DNA from: Ecytonucleospora hepatopenaei
Taxonomy: Eukaryota; Microsporidia; Enterocytozoonidae
Direction of reading: 5' to 3'
DNA length: 64,000 nucleotides
Assembly (NCBI GenBank): GCA_026692725.1
Contig: JAPMUG010000001.1
Span: 744,001 to 808,000, forward strand
The position numbers and the translations under genes were made by a program. The notes under the pieces were generated by a model that worked only from the letters and a program-made list of their open reading frames with translations, did not search any database and was not told the DNA's origin. Shown here piece by piece: positions 1 to 8,991 of the stretch. The number at the start of each line of letters is the position of its first letter. Position 1 is the stretch's first letter.

Positions 1-2
1 TA

Positions 3-614
3 AATGCTTTAAAATCAGGGGAAAACACAACGTTTTCATGTGAAAAATGTAAATCTTCTTTATTGTTTAATTACATTCCTGTCTTTAATCCTGACCACTT
101 GGGTCTTCTTCAACTAAAGAACTGTGACTTGATTGTGTTTAATGCATGTAATTTTCAGATAAGCTGTGAAAAATGCGACATGTCATATTTTACTAAAAAG
201 ATGACTGTAAATGAAAGATTCTCCTGTAAATGTTTTAAATGTTTTACACCTCTTCGTTTTTGTGTGGAAAATTTACGTATTATTACAGGCAAAAAAGTTT
301 TAATAAAAGAAGGAAGTGAATTGCCAGAAAAAGGTACATGTAAGCATTATCCAAAATCTCAAAGATGGTTTCGATTTCCATGTTGTAATTCACTTTTTCC
401 CTGTGATGTTTGCCATGATGAAAAAACAAACCATACTTCTGAATATGCAAATAAAATGGTGTGTGGGTTGTGTTCAAAAGAACAAAGTGTAAAAACAAAC
501 TGTGAGTGTGGAATGTCAATGTTCAAAAAACATTCTCAGTTTTGGGAAGGTGGAAAAGGAAATAGAAACAAAAATACACTAAGTAAAAAAGACAGTCGTA
601 AAAATAAAAAATAA
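3..614 (+). CDS. CHY-type zinc-finger protein, 5'-truncated by window edge
   Basis: The frame is open from the first bases of the window, so the true start lies upstream; the first in-frame ATG-like codon near 63 is only a TTG. The C-terminal part is a CHY zinc finger: CKHY, followed by paired cysteines (PCC, CDVCH, CGLC, CECG), a set that binds three zinc ions in this family. Two earlier Cys pairs (CEKC near the window edge and CEKC/CKCF near residues 38-60 of the visible part) suggest further zinc ribbons. The Gly/Lys-rich tail (WEGGKGNRNK, then basic residues) resembles the end of fungal CHY proteins. The family includes yeast Hot13 and RCHY1-like proteins, but this one has no visible RING. 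Cellular role is not clear. Confidence 0.75.
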   Translation, partial: NALKSGENTTFSCEKCKSSLLFNYIPVFNPDHLGLLQLKNCDLIVFNACNFQISCEKCDMSYFTKKMTVNERFSCKCFKCFTPLRFCVENLRIITGKKVLIKEGSELPEKGTCKHYPKSQRWFRFPCCNSLFPCDVCHDEKTNHTSEYANKMVCGLCSKEQSVKTNCECGMSMFKKHSQFWEGGKGNRNKNTLSKKDSRKNKK

Positions 615-671
615 ATATATTTTTTTACATATTCTCTAAATAAAATATAATTTATAGTTTAAAAATATTTA

Positions 672-1739
672 TTAAGTAAAAACTGAAACATTATTATTAG
701 GTATTTTATATTTAAACAACACGTTTTTGGATGTAGCAAAAGGCCATTTTGTATTTTGTGTCACTGTAAATGTCACTTTATAATATGAAAACTTTGTAAA
801 ATCAACTTTTTTAAGATTCTCTACAAATGTTGAAGTCCTAAAAGCATTCATGTATTCCAAAAAGCAATTTAAATTTTTTGAATTGTGCATGCTTTTTAAG
901 TCTATTCTATACAATCTATCTTTTTCTTTTTTGCTAAATTTATTTTTTGTTTTCTTCATTTCTGATTTAAATTCACATGGAAATTCAATATCAAACTTTA
1001 CGTTTTCTATTATCAAGTGCATTTTGTTATTCTTTATCATGCCATTAACAATTGTTTTTAAATCAAAAAAATTAATGGTTTCGTGCTTTGATATGTTAAA
1101 CAACCATGAAATAAAATCCCCACGATATGTTTTTGTGGTTACAGCTGTATGCAACATAATCATTTCATTGCTCATTGCTTTCAGTAGAACCGTCTCTTCA
1201 GTCATTATATATATTGAAATGTCGTTTAAAAAATCAGAAAAATCGTTTTTAATGCTTTTGCTGCTCCAATGCACATATTCCCTGAAAAATTCAGAAAGTC
1301 TAAGTTTTTTTAATTTTGAAAGCGATATCGTTTTAATAGGAAATATTTTTGTCTCTTCTTTATTTTTATCCTTCACAAACAGCAAACTTTTTTGAATATC
1401 GACAAACATTTCTATGTTCATGCTCTTGCACCCATTTAATAAATTTCTAAAAAACACTTTTTTATTTTCATCATCCATTGCCTCAATTTCATCATCAGTT
1501 ATCGTATAACTCTTTAAAGTATCACTGTAAATTGTAATAAATGTTCTTTTTTTATCATGAGATACTTTTTTTATTACATCAAATTTATACTTTGCTTTAG
1601 AATGTTCAATTCCTGAATTTATATACAAGACTTGCTTGTTAAAATATAAAAGCATTACTGATAACAACGCACATATTAAAAATAAACTCAAAAAACTGAA
1701 TATTTTTTTGTAAAACCTTTTTAAGGGTTTTAAATACAT
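672..1739 (-). CDS. Single-pass membrane protein, unrecognised
   Basis: A 355-aa protein with a short basic N-terminus and a hydrophobic segment at about residues 13-34 (IFSFLSLFLICALLSVMLLY). This predicts a type II anchor with a roughly 320-residue hydrophilic lumenal or extracellular part. The rest is rich in Lys, Phe and Ile, and no domain is recognisable. The start is supported by CCC (GACCCTTTT) just before ATG. It points left, convergent with the CHY gene, and follows the GH19-like gene on the same strand. It may be lineage-specific; no function is inferred. Confidence 0.7.
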   Translation of the reverse strand: MYLKPLKRFYKKIFSFLSLFLICALLSVMLLYFNKQVLYINSGIEHSKAKYKFDVIKKVSHDKKRTFITIYSDTLKSYTITDDEIEAMDDENKKVFFRNLLNGCKSMNIEMFVDIQKSLLFVKDKNKEETKIFPIKTISLSKLKKLRLSEFFREYVHWSSKSIKNDFSDFLNDISIYIMTEETVLLKAMSNEMIMLHTAVTTKTYRGDFISWLFNISKHETINFFDLKTIVNGMIKNNKMHLIIENVKFDIEFPCEFKSEMKKTKNKFSKKEKDRLYRIDLKSMHNSKNLNCFLEYMNAFRTSTFVENLKKVDFTKFSYYKVTFTVTQNTKWPFATSKNVLFKYKIPNNNVSVFT

Positions 1740-1808
1740 AAAAGGGTCAAAATAAAAAATGTTTTACATATCATTTATTGAGTTTATATTAAAAATTTGA
1801 CATGCACT

Positions 1809-2708
1809 TTAGTTATCGCTTGATGCAACAATTACAGCTGAAAACCTAGTTGTATACTTTTTGATCAAAATATAGTACATTAACCTTCTTGCTATTTTCT
1901 TTCCATCCTCATTAAGCTTATTAAGGCGTTTTATGGAAATAAAAATTTGACCTTCGCAATCCTCAACAAATGCCTCTGTTTCTTCAGGTGCCATGTTACT
2001 GATTGTATGCAAATAAGGCTGTAAAGTCATTGAGCATGGTGATTCAAATCTTTTTTTACCTTCAAAATAGCACTTTACAAATGCCTTAAATTCACTTCTA
2101 ATGGTTTCATATGAATACAAATTTAAATTTGAAATCCTTTGGTTATAATGACCACATGATCTAAGTTTACTGTATCCTGTCTGTCCTGTCCACTGCATCA
2201 ATCCCCTTGAAATTGAAACATCTTCGTTATTTTCTCCCTTCTTTTCTAACATATTTAATCCATACATATTGTGGCAAGCAGTTGCTGTAAACTGTATGAG
2301 TGCCTCAAGGAAAAGATCTGACCTGCCATGGAAAAGTGCTATGTTGCTCCTTGCTGATTTGTAAATATAATCTAAAACTGTATCTACTTCCTCAGGATTG
2401 TCATATGATTTGTTTTCAATTTCTTCAAAAGCTTTGTATACAGCATTTTTATAAACAGGAAATGTAACGCATACTGCTTCTTGTTTTATTATGACAAAAT
2501 CCTTGATTGTTTGATCTGTCTGCTTGTTATACTTATAGATTGTTGCTTTTCTTAACAAATTGCTCAAAAATCCTTCTGCGTATGCATCAACTTGGGTCAT
2601 GAACTTTCTTTGTGGGTAACATTCGTCCATTCCAGCTGGATTTAATACAAGGTTGTTGCTGCATTCAATTACAGGTATGCCTGAAAATACCAAAGAATTG
2701 ATAAACAT
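1809..2708 (-). CDS. GH19 chitinase/lysozyme-like protein, possibly inactive
   Basis: The 299-aa product has a central stretch typical of the lysozyme-like fold of GH19 chitinases: an alpha-helix with QFTATACHNMYG, then about 25 residues later SRGLMQWTGQTGY, which corresponds to the family's RG(P/L)xQLTxxxNY signature. Cysteines before and after could form disulfides. In true GH19 enzymes a catalytic Glu lies in the preceding helix (HETGG-like); here that place reads CHNMYG, so activity is doubtful. The N-terminus is mildly hydrophobic and ends in Cys, at best a weak signal peptide. ATG is preceded by CATCCCCTAT, the CCC start motif. Such a protein could act on spore-wall chitin or be structural; family assignment rests on the short motif only. 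Confidence 0.5.
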   Translation of the reverse strand: MFINSLVFSGIPVIECSNNLVLNPAGMDECYPQRKFMTQVDAYAEGFLSNLLRKATIYKYNKQTDQTIKDFVIIKQEAVCVTFPVYKNAVYKAFEEIENKSYDNPEEVDTVLDYIYKSARSNIALFHGRSDLFLEALIQFTATACHNMYGLNMLEKKGENNEDVSISRGLMQWTGQTGYSKLRSCGHYNQRISNLNLYSYETIRSEFKAFVKCYFEGKKRFESPCSMTLQPYLHTISNMAPEETEAFVEDCEGQIFISIKRLNKLNEDGKKIARRLMYYILIKKYTTRFSAVIVASSDN

Positions 2709-2858
2709 ATAGGGGATGATTTGTTTTGTTTTTTATATTTTGTTTGTTTGTAAAATCAACAAAACATTGTTTTTGAATATAATCAAATATGTTTGTGTTT
2801 TTATTATAAAAGCAACTATGCTATGATTTTATTTTACTTTTGATCATGTAAACAAACA

Positions 2859-4103
2859 TTATGATTTACAGGTGCAAATATTTATTTGTTTTTGTTTGTT
2901 AAAAACACACGAATTTATACCCAATTTTTCAACGATAATCTCTCTTTCAGTCTTAGGCAAACTCTTAAACTTAAGAAATTCTATACAGCATTCTGTATAA
3001 AATTGGTTGCGGTTCATAGAGTCAAAATAAATTTTATTGTTTTCTTTCTTGACGTGTATTCTGTAAAGATTTAGATACTCATTAAATTCATTTCCATTGC
3101 TTTTATTTTTTTCATTATTGCTTATGCTGCAAATTCTTACAAACACTTTTTTAACTGCTAATTTAAATAAATCATGTTCAGCATGAATTAATTGGCTTTT
3201 AAAATACCCATTCCACGGTGTATTAATTAACTTTGCTTTTTCTGAAATCATGGACTTGACTCTATGCGAAAAATCAGATGCACATTCACCCTTTGCAATT
3301 GATGTCTCAGGCATCCAAAAAACATCTACATCTATTCTCCACCTCGTAATTAAATAAAGTATGTGCTGGATAAAACCATGCTTCTTCCTGTTCCAGTAAG
3401 GATCCATAAGAACTTTTTTGTATTTTAAGGCAACAGGATAAACATCAACACCAAATTCAAATGCTCCTTTTTGAAACAAAACACTGTAATTGTTGTTTAC
3501 GCACGTTCCTTCCGGAAAAATTATCATAGGTGCCTGTCCATTTTTTAAATGTTTCTGGATTCGTATTTTGACCGTATTCTTGTCTTTTTTATCAGATCTT
3601 TTAAAACATATTGATCCATTTTTGCTTATTATATATTTAAACAAAAATCCAAACATCCCCCCGTGATTTTCACTGATGACTGCATGATGAAATTTGTAGC
3701 TACTTAAAACCAAAAAATCCAAAAAAGACGTGTGATTGCATACATAAATGTGTGGCTTTTTTGATTTTATTTTTCTTCCAAAATTTCTAGATCTAATTCC
3801 CAGCACAAATTTAAAAAGCTTCATAAATGCAAAAAACAGTAAATTACTCAACCAAGTAATTTTTAAATAATTTGAAATTGTAAAAACAAAAGCACATAAG
3901 ATAAAACACACAATAAAAATTATCAATTTAAGTGGTAGCAAAATAAAAAATCTTATAAAAATACTTAAAATTGTAATTAGAATGTGGTAGTTATCATATT
4001 GTTTATTGCTTCTAAATCCTGCTGAAAACATGTCGTTTTCAAGCGATTCAACTCCCAGTGCACCAAATTCTATGGCATTGTGTAAAAATGTTTTTTTCTG
4101 CAT
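2859..4103 (-). CDS. Glycerol-3-phosphate/lysophospholipid acyltransferase (GPAT3/4-LPCAT type)
   Basis: A 414-aa acyltransferase that should attach an acyl chain to glycerol-3-phosphate or a lysophospholipid at the ER membrane. Two or three hydrophobic stretches lie at about residues 43-90. The catalytic motif NHTSFLD (NHx4D) is near residue 119, an intermediate block with GSICFKR follows, and FPEGTCVNN (substrate-binding motif III) is near 196. Downstream, VYPVALKY and the Trp/Met pattern DVFWMPE resemble animal GPAT3/GPAT4 more than bacterial PlsC. The C-terminal 100 residues after the catalytic domain are lineage-specific. Phospholipid assembly is retained in microsporidia even where lipid precursors are imported. 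The context upstream of ATG is CAACCTC rather than a perfect CCC. Confidence 0.85.
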   Translation of the reverse strand: MQKKTFLHNAIEFGALGVESLENDMFSAGFRSNKQYDNYHILITILSIFIRFFILLPLKLIIFIVCFILCAFVFTISNYLKITWLSNLLFFAFMKLFKFVLGIRSRNFGRKIKSKKPHIYVCNHTSFLDFLVLSSYKFHHAVISENHGGMFGFLFKYIISKNGSICFKRSDKKDKNTVKIRIQKHLKNGQAPMIIFPEGTCVNNNYSVLFQKGAFEFGVDVYPVALKYKKVLMDPYWNRKKHGFIQHILYLITRWRIDVDVFWMPETSIAKGECASDFSHRVKSMISEKAKLINTPWNGYFKSQLIHAEHDLFKLAVKKVFVRICSISNNEKNKSNGNEFNEYLNLYRIHVKKENNKIYFDSMNRNQFYTECCIEFLKFKSLPKTEREIIVEKLGINSCVFNKQKQINICTCKS

Positions 4104-4131
4104 GAGGTTGAAAATTTTTTAATTTTTTAGT

Positions 4132-4587
4132 TTAAAAAGGTTTTTTATAAACAAAGCACTGTTGGTTTATCTCATTAGAAACATTATACTCTAGTAATTT
4201 CAAACGATCACTAATTTCAAAAAAGTCATATGTATACCATTTGTTTTTATATGCTACTTGTAAATATTTTTTTGTTTTTTTGATTTCTGAATTTTTCATT
4301 AATTTCCTTAAAAAACAAAAATATGCACTTTTATACTTTCTAAAGTCATATTCTTCAATTTTATCCTCTAAATTTTCAATGCTTGTATCTTTTACATAGT
4401 TAAACATCAAATTATTTTTGCCTGTAGTGTAAAAAAACATGTTTTCGTCATATTGAATTTTAAAATCAAAATACGCAAAATATTTCTTTTTTTCAAGCGA
4501 GTCGTTATAAAATTGTTCAATTTTTGTTTTTTCCAGTTCTATTTTGTTGAGAAAATCATCAAGTTCAGTATTAAGAGCTCTGAACAT
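4132..4587 (-). CDS. Hypothetical protein, 151 aa
   Basis: Not recognised. The frame extends upstream to a TTG at 4617, but the first ATG (4587) is preceded at 12 nt by CCC and removes the overlap with SUA5, so 4587 is chosen. The protein begins MFRALNTELDDF, has a charged helical N-terminal 40 residues (possible coiled coil), and is rich in Tyr, Phe and Lys. No signal peptide, membrane span or metal-binding cluster is seen. It follows SUA5 on the same strand with a 22-bp spacer. Confidence 0.6.
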   Translation of the reverse strand: MFRALNTELDDFLNKIELEKTKIEQFYNDSLEKKKYFAYFDFKIQYDENMFFYTTGKNNLMFNYVKDTSIENLEDKIEEYDFRKYKSAYFCFLRKLMKNSEIKKTKKYLQVAYKNKWYTYDFFEISDRLKLLEYNVSNEINQQCFVYKKPF

Positions 4588-4599
4588 AAATAGGATAAA

Positions 4600-4602
4600 G
4601 GG
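4600..4602 (-). promoter_or_regulatory. CCC start-proximal motif
   Basis: The minus strand reads ACCCTTTATCC before the ATG at 4587. It favours this ATG over the longer TTG-initiated frame. Confidence 0.5.
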
Positions 4603-4609
4603 TATAAAT

Positions 4610-5635
4610 TTATTCAAATGTTTTTAAACTTGCCTTTTCTATCCTATCCATTAAGGCTTCTCCTTCTCCACTTCGTTTAAAATCACATGTAAAAATAATA
4701 TCCACTTCGTTTTCTAATGCAAGCAAAGAATAAAATAATTTTGCTGCACATTCTTTTAAATCACCACCCAAACAATACACAATAATGTGACTGTCATTAA
4801 AACTATTGACCGCTTTTTTAAACTTTTTTTCTTCTAATAAAATACCGACCTTCTTGTCATTTAGTTTTTTCATTTCTTCTTTCATCAAATCATACCAATT
4901 TGCACCTTTAAACAAATAAAGAGGTATTTTTGGCGAGTAATGCGTATATTTAGATCCTGGACATATAATTTTTGTATCATCACATTTTGGTTTAACCTCA
5001 ACTTTTTCTCCTAAAACATTTTCAATCTCCTCCTTTGTAATTGAACCAGGTCTTAAAATATAATTTTTACCATTACTTCTCATAAAAACAGTTGATTCAA
5101 GGCCAAAGCTGCATTTTCCACCGTCAATGTATGTTTTTACTCTTTCTTTAAAATCATTTATGGCATGTTTGCATTCCGTAGGTGATGGCCTACCTGAAGT
5201 ATTTGCAGACGGTGCAGCCAGAGGCACTCCTAATGTATCTATAATGTTAAGGACCCCCTTTGTTTGTGGCATTCTAACCGCAACTGTATTTAATGAATTT
5301 CCTTTTACAATATTGCTTACCTCCTCCTTTGCATTATATATCAACGTTAAAGGACCTGGCCAAAATTTGTCCATTAAAATGTGATATTCTTTACAAATAT
5401 CGCCCTTTACGATTTGACCGAGCATTTTTCTATTTGAAACGTGAACAATTAAAGGATTATTGGAAGGTCGATTTTTAATCATGTAAATTTCTTTTAAAAT
5501 ATTATCGTTATCTATTCTCCCGGCTAGACCATATACTGTTTCTGTCGGAATTACCACGGTTGAATTAAAAAAATTTAAAATTTCCTCTTTAGTAAATTTA
5601 TTTTCTTCAAAATCACTTAATTTTAAAATTTTCAT
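4610..5635 (-). CDS. SUA5: Threonylcarbamoyl-AMP synthase (Sua5/YrdC)
   Basis: A 341-aa enzyme that makes threonylcarbamoyl-AMP from threonine, bicarbonate and ATP, the first step of t6A37 modification of ANN-decoding tRNAs. The YrdC domain covers residues 15-205: VVIPTETVYGLAGR near 27-40, the KNRPSNNPLIVHV nucleotide/threonine pocket, FWPGPLTLI, VAVRMPQ, PLAAPSANTSGRPSPT, and GLESTVF with ILRPGSIT. After the linker SKYTHYSPKIPLYLF comes the C-terminal Sua5 domain, so this is the full two-domain type. The start is marked by ATCCCTTTA directly before ATG. It lies between RPN7 and a small orphan gene, all reading leftward. Confidence 0.95.
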   Translation of the reverse strand: MKILKLSDFEENKFTKEEILNFFNSTVVIPTETVYGLAGRIDNDNILKEIYMIKNRPSNNPLIVHVSNRKMLGQIVKGDICKEYHILMDKFWPGPLTLIYNAKEEVSNIVKGNSLNTVAVRMPQTKGVLNIIDTLGVPLAAPSANTSGRPSPTECKHAINDFKERVKTYIDGGKCSFGLESTVFMRSNGKNYILRPGSITKEEIENVLGEKVEVKPKCDDTKIICPGSKYTHYSPKIPLYLFKGANWYDLMKEEMKKLNDKKVGILLEEKKFKKAVNSFNDSHIIVYCLGGDLKECAAKLFYSLLALENEVDIIFTCDFKRSGEGEALMDRIEKASLKTFE

Positions 5636-5661
5636 TAAAGGGATAAAAATTGAAAATTTAC

Positions 5662-6750
5662 TTATTCATGTGCAGTTTTACGAACAGATTTCAAAATACA
5701 ATCTGCTTGTAACATTTCTCTTTCATTGGAATATCCGCTATTAATGTCATTAATAATAATCATATTATCAAGCTTGTCAATCTCACAGTTTATTCTTTTT
5801 AAAAAAATAAAATTTCTTATATCCTCTTCAATAAATTCAGGTCTAACACCAAATATCTGTGCCATTTTAACCAAATCAACCGATTGGTAACTTAAAAGAA
5901 ACTGACTATATGATTTAAATAACATTTCTTTTACAAAAAATTCCTTGTATTCTGATAAAAACACATCTTTCTCGATAAAATTAGAAAATTCCACAATTTG
6001 ATCAAATACAATATTATACTCACAATTGTATAACGTTTCTGCCAATTTTGAAATCTTTTTATATTTAAGGACCTCAAAATTGTTTACAAGCTTGGTTTCT
6101 ATATCGTTTCTTGAAAAACTTAACAAACCACTAAAAACCAAGTAAAGAACAATATTCTCGAAATCACACAGTTCATTAGCTTCAAAAGACGAAATGCACT
6201 CATAAAAATAATTTGCCGCACTTTCAAAATCTGCTTTTTGTAAAGCATAAAATCCCAAATACACTTTAAATCTATTTCTTCTGTCCCAGTCTGCGATTGT
6301 TGAAATGTGCTTCGCCTGTTCAACATTAGAATGTAACATTTTCTTGTCTCCTATAATCAATGCAATTCTTATTTTACACAATTTAATATCAAGTTGAAAA
6401 CTAGTATTCTGATTCAAATCCAATAATTCTTTTGTTTTTTTATCAAAATTTCCCACTTCAAATGTTTTTGCATAAAATTCAGCTAATGATTTGATTTTAT
6501 TTTCTTCATCCAATTCATTTTTATAATTATCAAGAACTTTTTTATAATTTATTTCTTTTTTACCTTCTATTTCTTTAAACAATTTGTCGTTATATTTTAA
6601 AATACCCAAATCAACCATATGCTTGTATAGTTCAACAGCGCCATTATCAATCAAATATTTTTCTACTTCTTCTGTATTTCCTGTATGTGTTAAATCATAA
6701 ACAAAATATAAAATTTTAAGGCTTGGATAAACAAAGTCAATTTCAAGCAT
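5662..6750 (-). CDS. RPN7: 26S proteasome regulatory subunit Rpn7 (PSMD6)
   Basis: A 362-aa PCI-domain subunit of the proteasome lid. The diagnostic block DWDRRNRFKVYLGFYALQ followed by FESAANYFYECISSFE is at about residues 153-190; it matches the conserved DWDRRNR(L/F)KVY...FKxAAxLFLDSISTF of Rpn7. Helical repeats precede it, and the C-terminal half (YSQFLLSYQSVDLVKMAQIFGVRPEFIEEDI) is the PCI winged helix. ACCCTTA precedes ATG. It is slightly shorter than the yeast protein. RPT3 and PRE2, also in this window, encode further proteasome parts. Confidence 0.92.
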   Translation of the reverse strand: MLEIDFVYPSLKILYFVYDLTHTGNTEEVEKYLIDNGAVELYKHMVDLGILKYNDKLFKEIEGKKEINYKKVLDNYKNELDEENKIKSLAEFYAKTFEVGNFDKKTKELLDLNQNTSFQLDIKLCKIRIALIIGDKKMLHSNVEQAKHISTIADWDRRNRFKVYLGFYALQKADFESAANYFYECISSFEANELCDFENIVLYLVFSGLLSFSRNDIETKLVNNFEVLKYKKISKLAETLYNCEYNIVFDQIVEFSNFIEKDVFLSEYKEFFVKEMLFKSYSQFLLSYQSVDLVKMAQIFGVRPEFIEEDIRNFIFLKRINCEIDKLDNMIIINDINSGYSNEREMLQADCILKSVRKTAHE

Positions 6751-6863
6751 TAAGGGTAATTTAAAATATTATTTTGAAAAAATAACAATGTAAATAAAAA
6801 CTGCATTTAATTAATATTTAAGGTTAATTTATAATTTTAAAACAAACAAATGAATGCCCATTA

Positions 6864-8507
6864 ATGATAGAAATCTTTAAAGAGTGTTTGGAAAAAATAA
6901 AAAATTCTTTTTATAAAAAAATATTAGAAAACAATACTGAACGAATTTTGGATGTTTTTACGAATGCTGATTTAGAAAACAAGGTATTTATATCAAAATT
7001 TAATTTTAGTATTAATATTGATGTTCTGTCTCTTCATAAATATCTTGGTCAAAATTTTATCTATTTTTATACATTAGAAAAAGAAATTTTGTTGTTTTTA
7101 AAAAAACTTGCAACTCGTATTCTTTTCTCACATGGTTATAAAAATATAGAAATTCTTTCTTTCACTTTAAATGAGGATAATTTAAATATTCAAAATTGCA
7201 TGCTTTTATATTGCAAGTTTAATTTTATAACATTTCCTGTGTTAGAACAAAATACAAATCTTCAAAGTCTCCGTGAGTTTTTAAACATAAATGAAAAGAT
7301 CATTTTTAATATCAAAGACAAAAAAATAAAGCAGTTATATGTTAATAACAAAACAATTCTTTGTTTAAAAGGTGAATTGTCATTCAAAAATAACAAATCT
7401 ACACAATATAAATACATACACACGGAAACATATATGTGCAATAATGTGAGTGAAATGTTTGATAAAATTTGTCCTAACAAAACAATAAAAATAAGACAAG
7501 GAGAAAAAACAGTTTTTTATTTATCAAATGATAAAATATTTGTAGAGGAGGATGATAATAAATGTTTAGCCGAAAAAACAAATTTAAATTCTTTGACTGT
7601 ACCTAATAAAACAACAAATAAAATGTTTTGTGGAACTTGTGGTAAAAAGTTATATCCTATTTGTGAAGAGATTCTTTTTGAATATGATTATGTTTTAAAC
7701 TACAATAACATGCTTATTCCTGTCAAATCAAATGGAAAGTTTGAAAACAATTTTTATGTTTGTATAGGATATTTTGTAAGAGCTAAAAATGGACAAATTT
7801 TCTTTTTCTTGCTTAATTCGTATAAAGAAAGACATGAAGAAAGGATTGACTCAACCTTTTCTATTAAGAATATAAAAATTGAAACATTTCTTAGCAAAAG
7901 AATCGAGGAAATTGTTGATGCAGATATAACAGTGGAATTAAAATGTCTTTTTATTATAATAAACATGTTTAATATCAGGAAAACAGAAATAAATGCCATA
8001 ATCAGCTGTTCCGATAGTGAAGAAAAAAAGAATCCATTAGTAATGGTGATTTTCTCAAATGACTTGAAGTTCACAGCATATTTTATTAAAAAATTGCTTA
8101 AAAGTAAAGTAAATATTGTATTTTCGGATAAAATTTGCAATAACATGGTAAAAAATACATTGTTTTTATTTGATCTAAAAACATTAAGTGTTAGAGATTA
8201 TTTTAAAACCAAATACATGTGTTTTGTTCTAAAATTTGATCAAATACTTTTTCAAAATTGTGTTAAAAATGTTCTAAAACCTAGTATTTTGCATGACAAT
8301 ACATTAAATGACGATGAAAATGAAATTATAAAAGAAATTTTTTTGATTTTTAAAAAAGCAAATAAAGCAAAAATACCGCTTGAAATTTTGTTTAATAGTG
8401 CAGAAATGCTGTATAAATCAATAACAGATATAACATGTTATCATTACAATGCTAATCAGGTAAAAAATGTACTGGTTAAAATGTTTAAAGATAAATTTGT
8501 AGAATAA
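6864..8507 (+). CDS. Unrecognised 547-aa protein with CxxC pair
   Basis: Not recognised. The protein is hydrophilic and A/T-codon biased (Lys, Asn, Ile, Phe), with no signal peptide or transmembrane span. A CGTCGKKLYPIC segment near residues 254-265 could bind one zinc ion. The C-terminal part alternates hydrophobic strands and helices, like a globular domain, but carries no Walker A or other catalytic motif I can identify. ATG is preceded by TGCCCATTA (CCC motif). It is divergent from RPN7 with a spacer of about 110 bp, so the two promoters are back to back. Confidence 0.75.
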   Translation: MIEIFKECLEKIKNSFYKKILENNTERILDVFTNADLENKVFISKFNFSINIDVLSLHKYLGQNFIYFYTLEKEILLFLKKLATRILFSHGYKNIEILSFTLNEDNLNIQNCMLLYCKFNFITFPVLEQNTNLQSLREFLNINEKIIFNIKDKKIKQLYVNNKTILCLKGELSFKNNKSTQYKYIHTETYMCNNVSEMFDKICPNKTIKIRQGEKTVFYLSNDKIFVEEDDNKCLAEKTNLNSLTVPNKTTNKMFCGTCGKKLYPICEEILFEYDYVLNYNNMLIPVKSNGKFENNFYVCIGYFVRAKNGQIFFFLLNSYKERHEERIDSTFSIKNIKIETFLSKRIEEIVDADITVELKCLFIIINMFNIRKTEINAIISCSDSEEKKNPLVMVIFSNDLKFTAYFIKKLLKSKVNIVFSDKICNNMVKNTLFLFDLKTLSVRDYFKTKYMCFVLKFDQILFQNCVKNVLKPSILHDNTLNDDENEIIKEIFLIFKKANKAKIPLEILFNSAEMLYKSITDITCYHYNANQVKNVLVKMFKDKFVE

Positions 8508-8595
8508 TTTACAAAACTATCTTTTTATAATTTTTTTGTGAAATATACCAACAAAAAACAAAATATAATTAAAATCAATTGATAAGAAAAATATT

Positions 8596-8961
8596 TTAGA
8601 CATATTTTTTACTATAATTAATTGTTTTTGGTTTCAAAAAATCATATACATTAGGTTGTAATAAACATAAAATGACATTTTTAATTTCAGGTATTTGTTG
8701 AGTTTTAAATTTATAAACCAAAACAATTTGATATTCCTCAATGTTCGTTAGTTTTTCCATTTTTTCTCGATCAGAATCCATTAAAAATATCTTGGTGTTC
8801 TTATTAAAAGATTTTGTGTATTTATAAGATATACCACAATAATCTAAAATTAATGTTTTAAAGTTACCTATGATTGATATTTGTCTATTTATAGAATATT
8901 TATTTAATGTTTTTTTAGACTTGTTAAAATAAAAATCAAATAAAGAAACACCATTCTGCAT
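8596..8961 (-). CDS. Hypothetical protein, 121 aa
   Basis: Not recognised. A small basic protein with alternating hydrophobic strands in the middle (ISIIGNFKTLILDYCG, then IFLMDSDREKMEKL, IVLVYKF and NVILCLLQP). This could be a minimal Rossmann-like sheet, but no cofactor motif is visible. It is divergent from RPC34 with only 30 bp between the ATGs, so the two share a promoter region. No CCC motif is seen before this ATG. Confidence 0.55.
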   Translation of the reverse strand: MQNGVSLFDFYFNKSKKTLNKYSINRQISIIGNFKTLILDYCGISYKYTKSFNKNTKIFLMDSDREKMEKLTNIEEYQIVLVYKFKTQQIPEIKNVILCLLQPNVYDFLKPKTINYSKKYV

Positions 8962-8985
8962 AAATATTTTTGGAAGATTGTTTTG

Positions 8986-8988
8986 CCC
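8986..8988 (+). promoter_or_regulatory. CCC motif deciding the RPC34 start
   Basis: TTGCCCTGG lies directly before the ATG at 8992. It supports that ATG over the in-frame TTG at 8983. Confidence 0.5.
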
Positions 8989-8991
8989 TGG

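Noticed and set aside
850..1395. 181-codon plus-strand frame antisense to the membrane protein at 672-1739
   Set aside because: Hydrophobic residues arise from antisense reading of A/T-rich codons; the minus strand has the CCC motif and the longer, better-formed frame.
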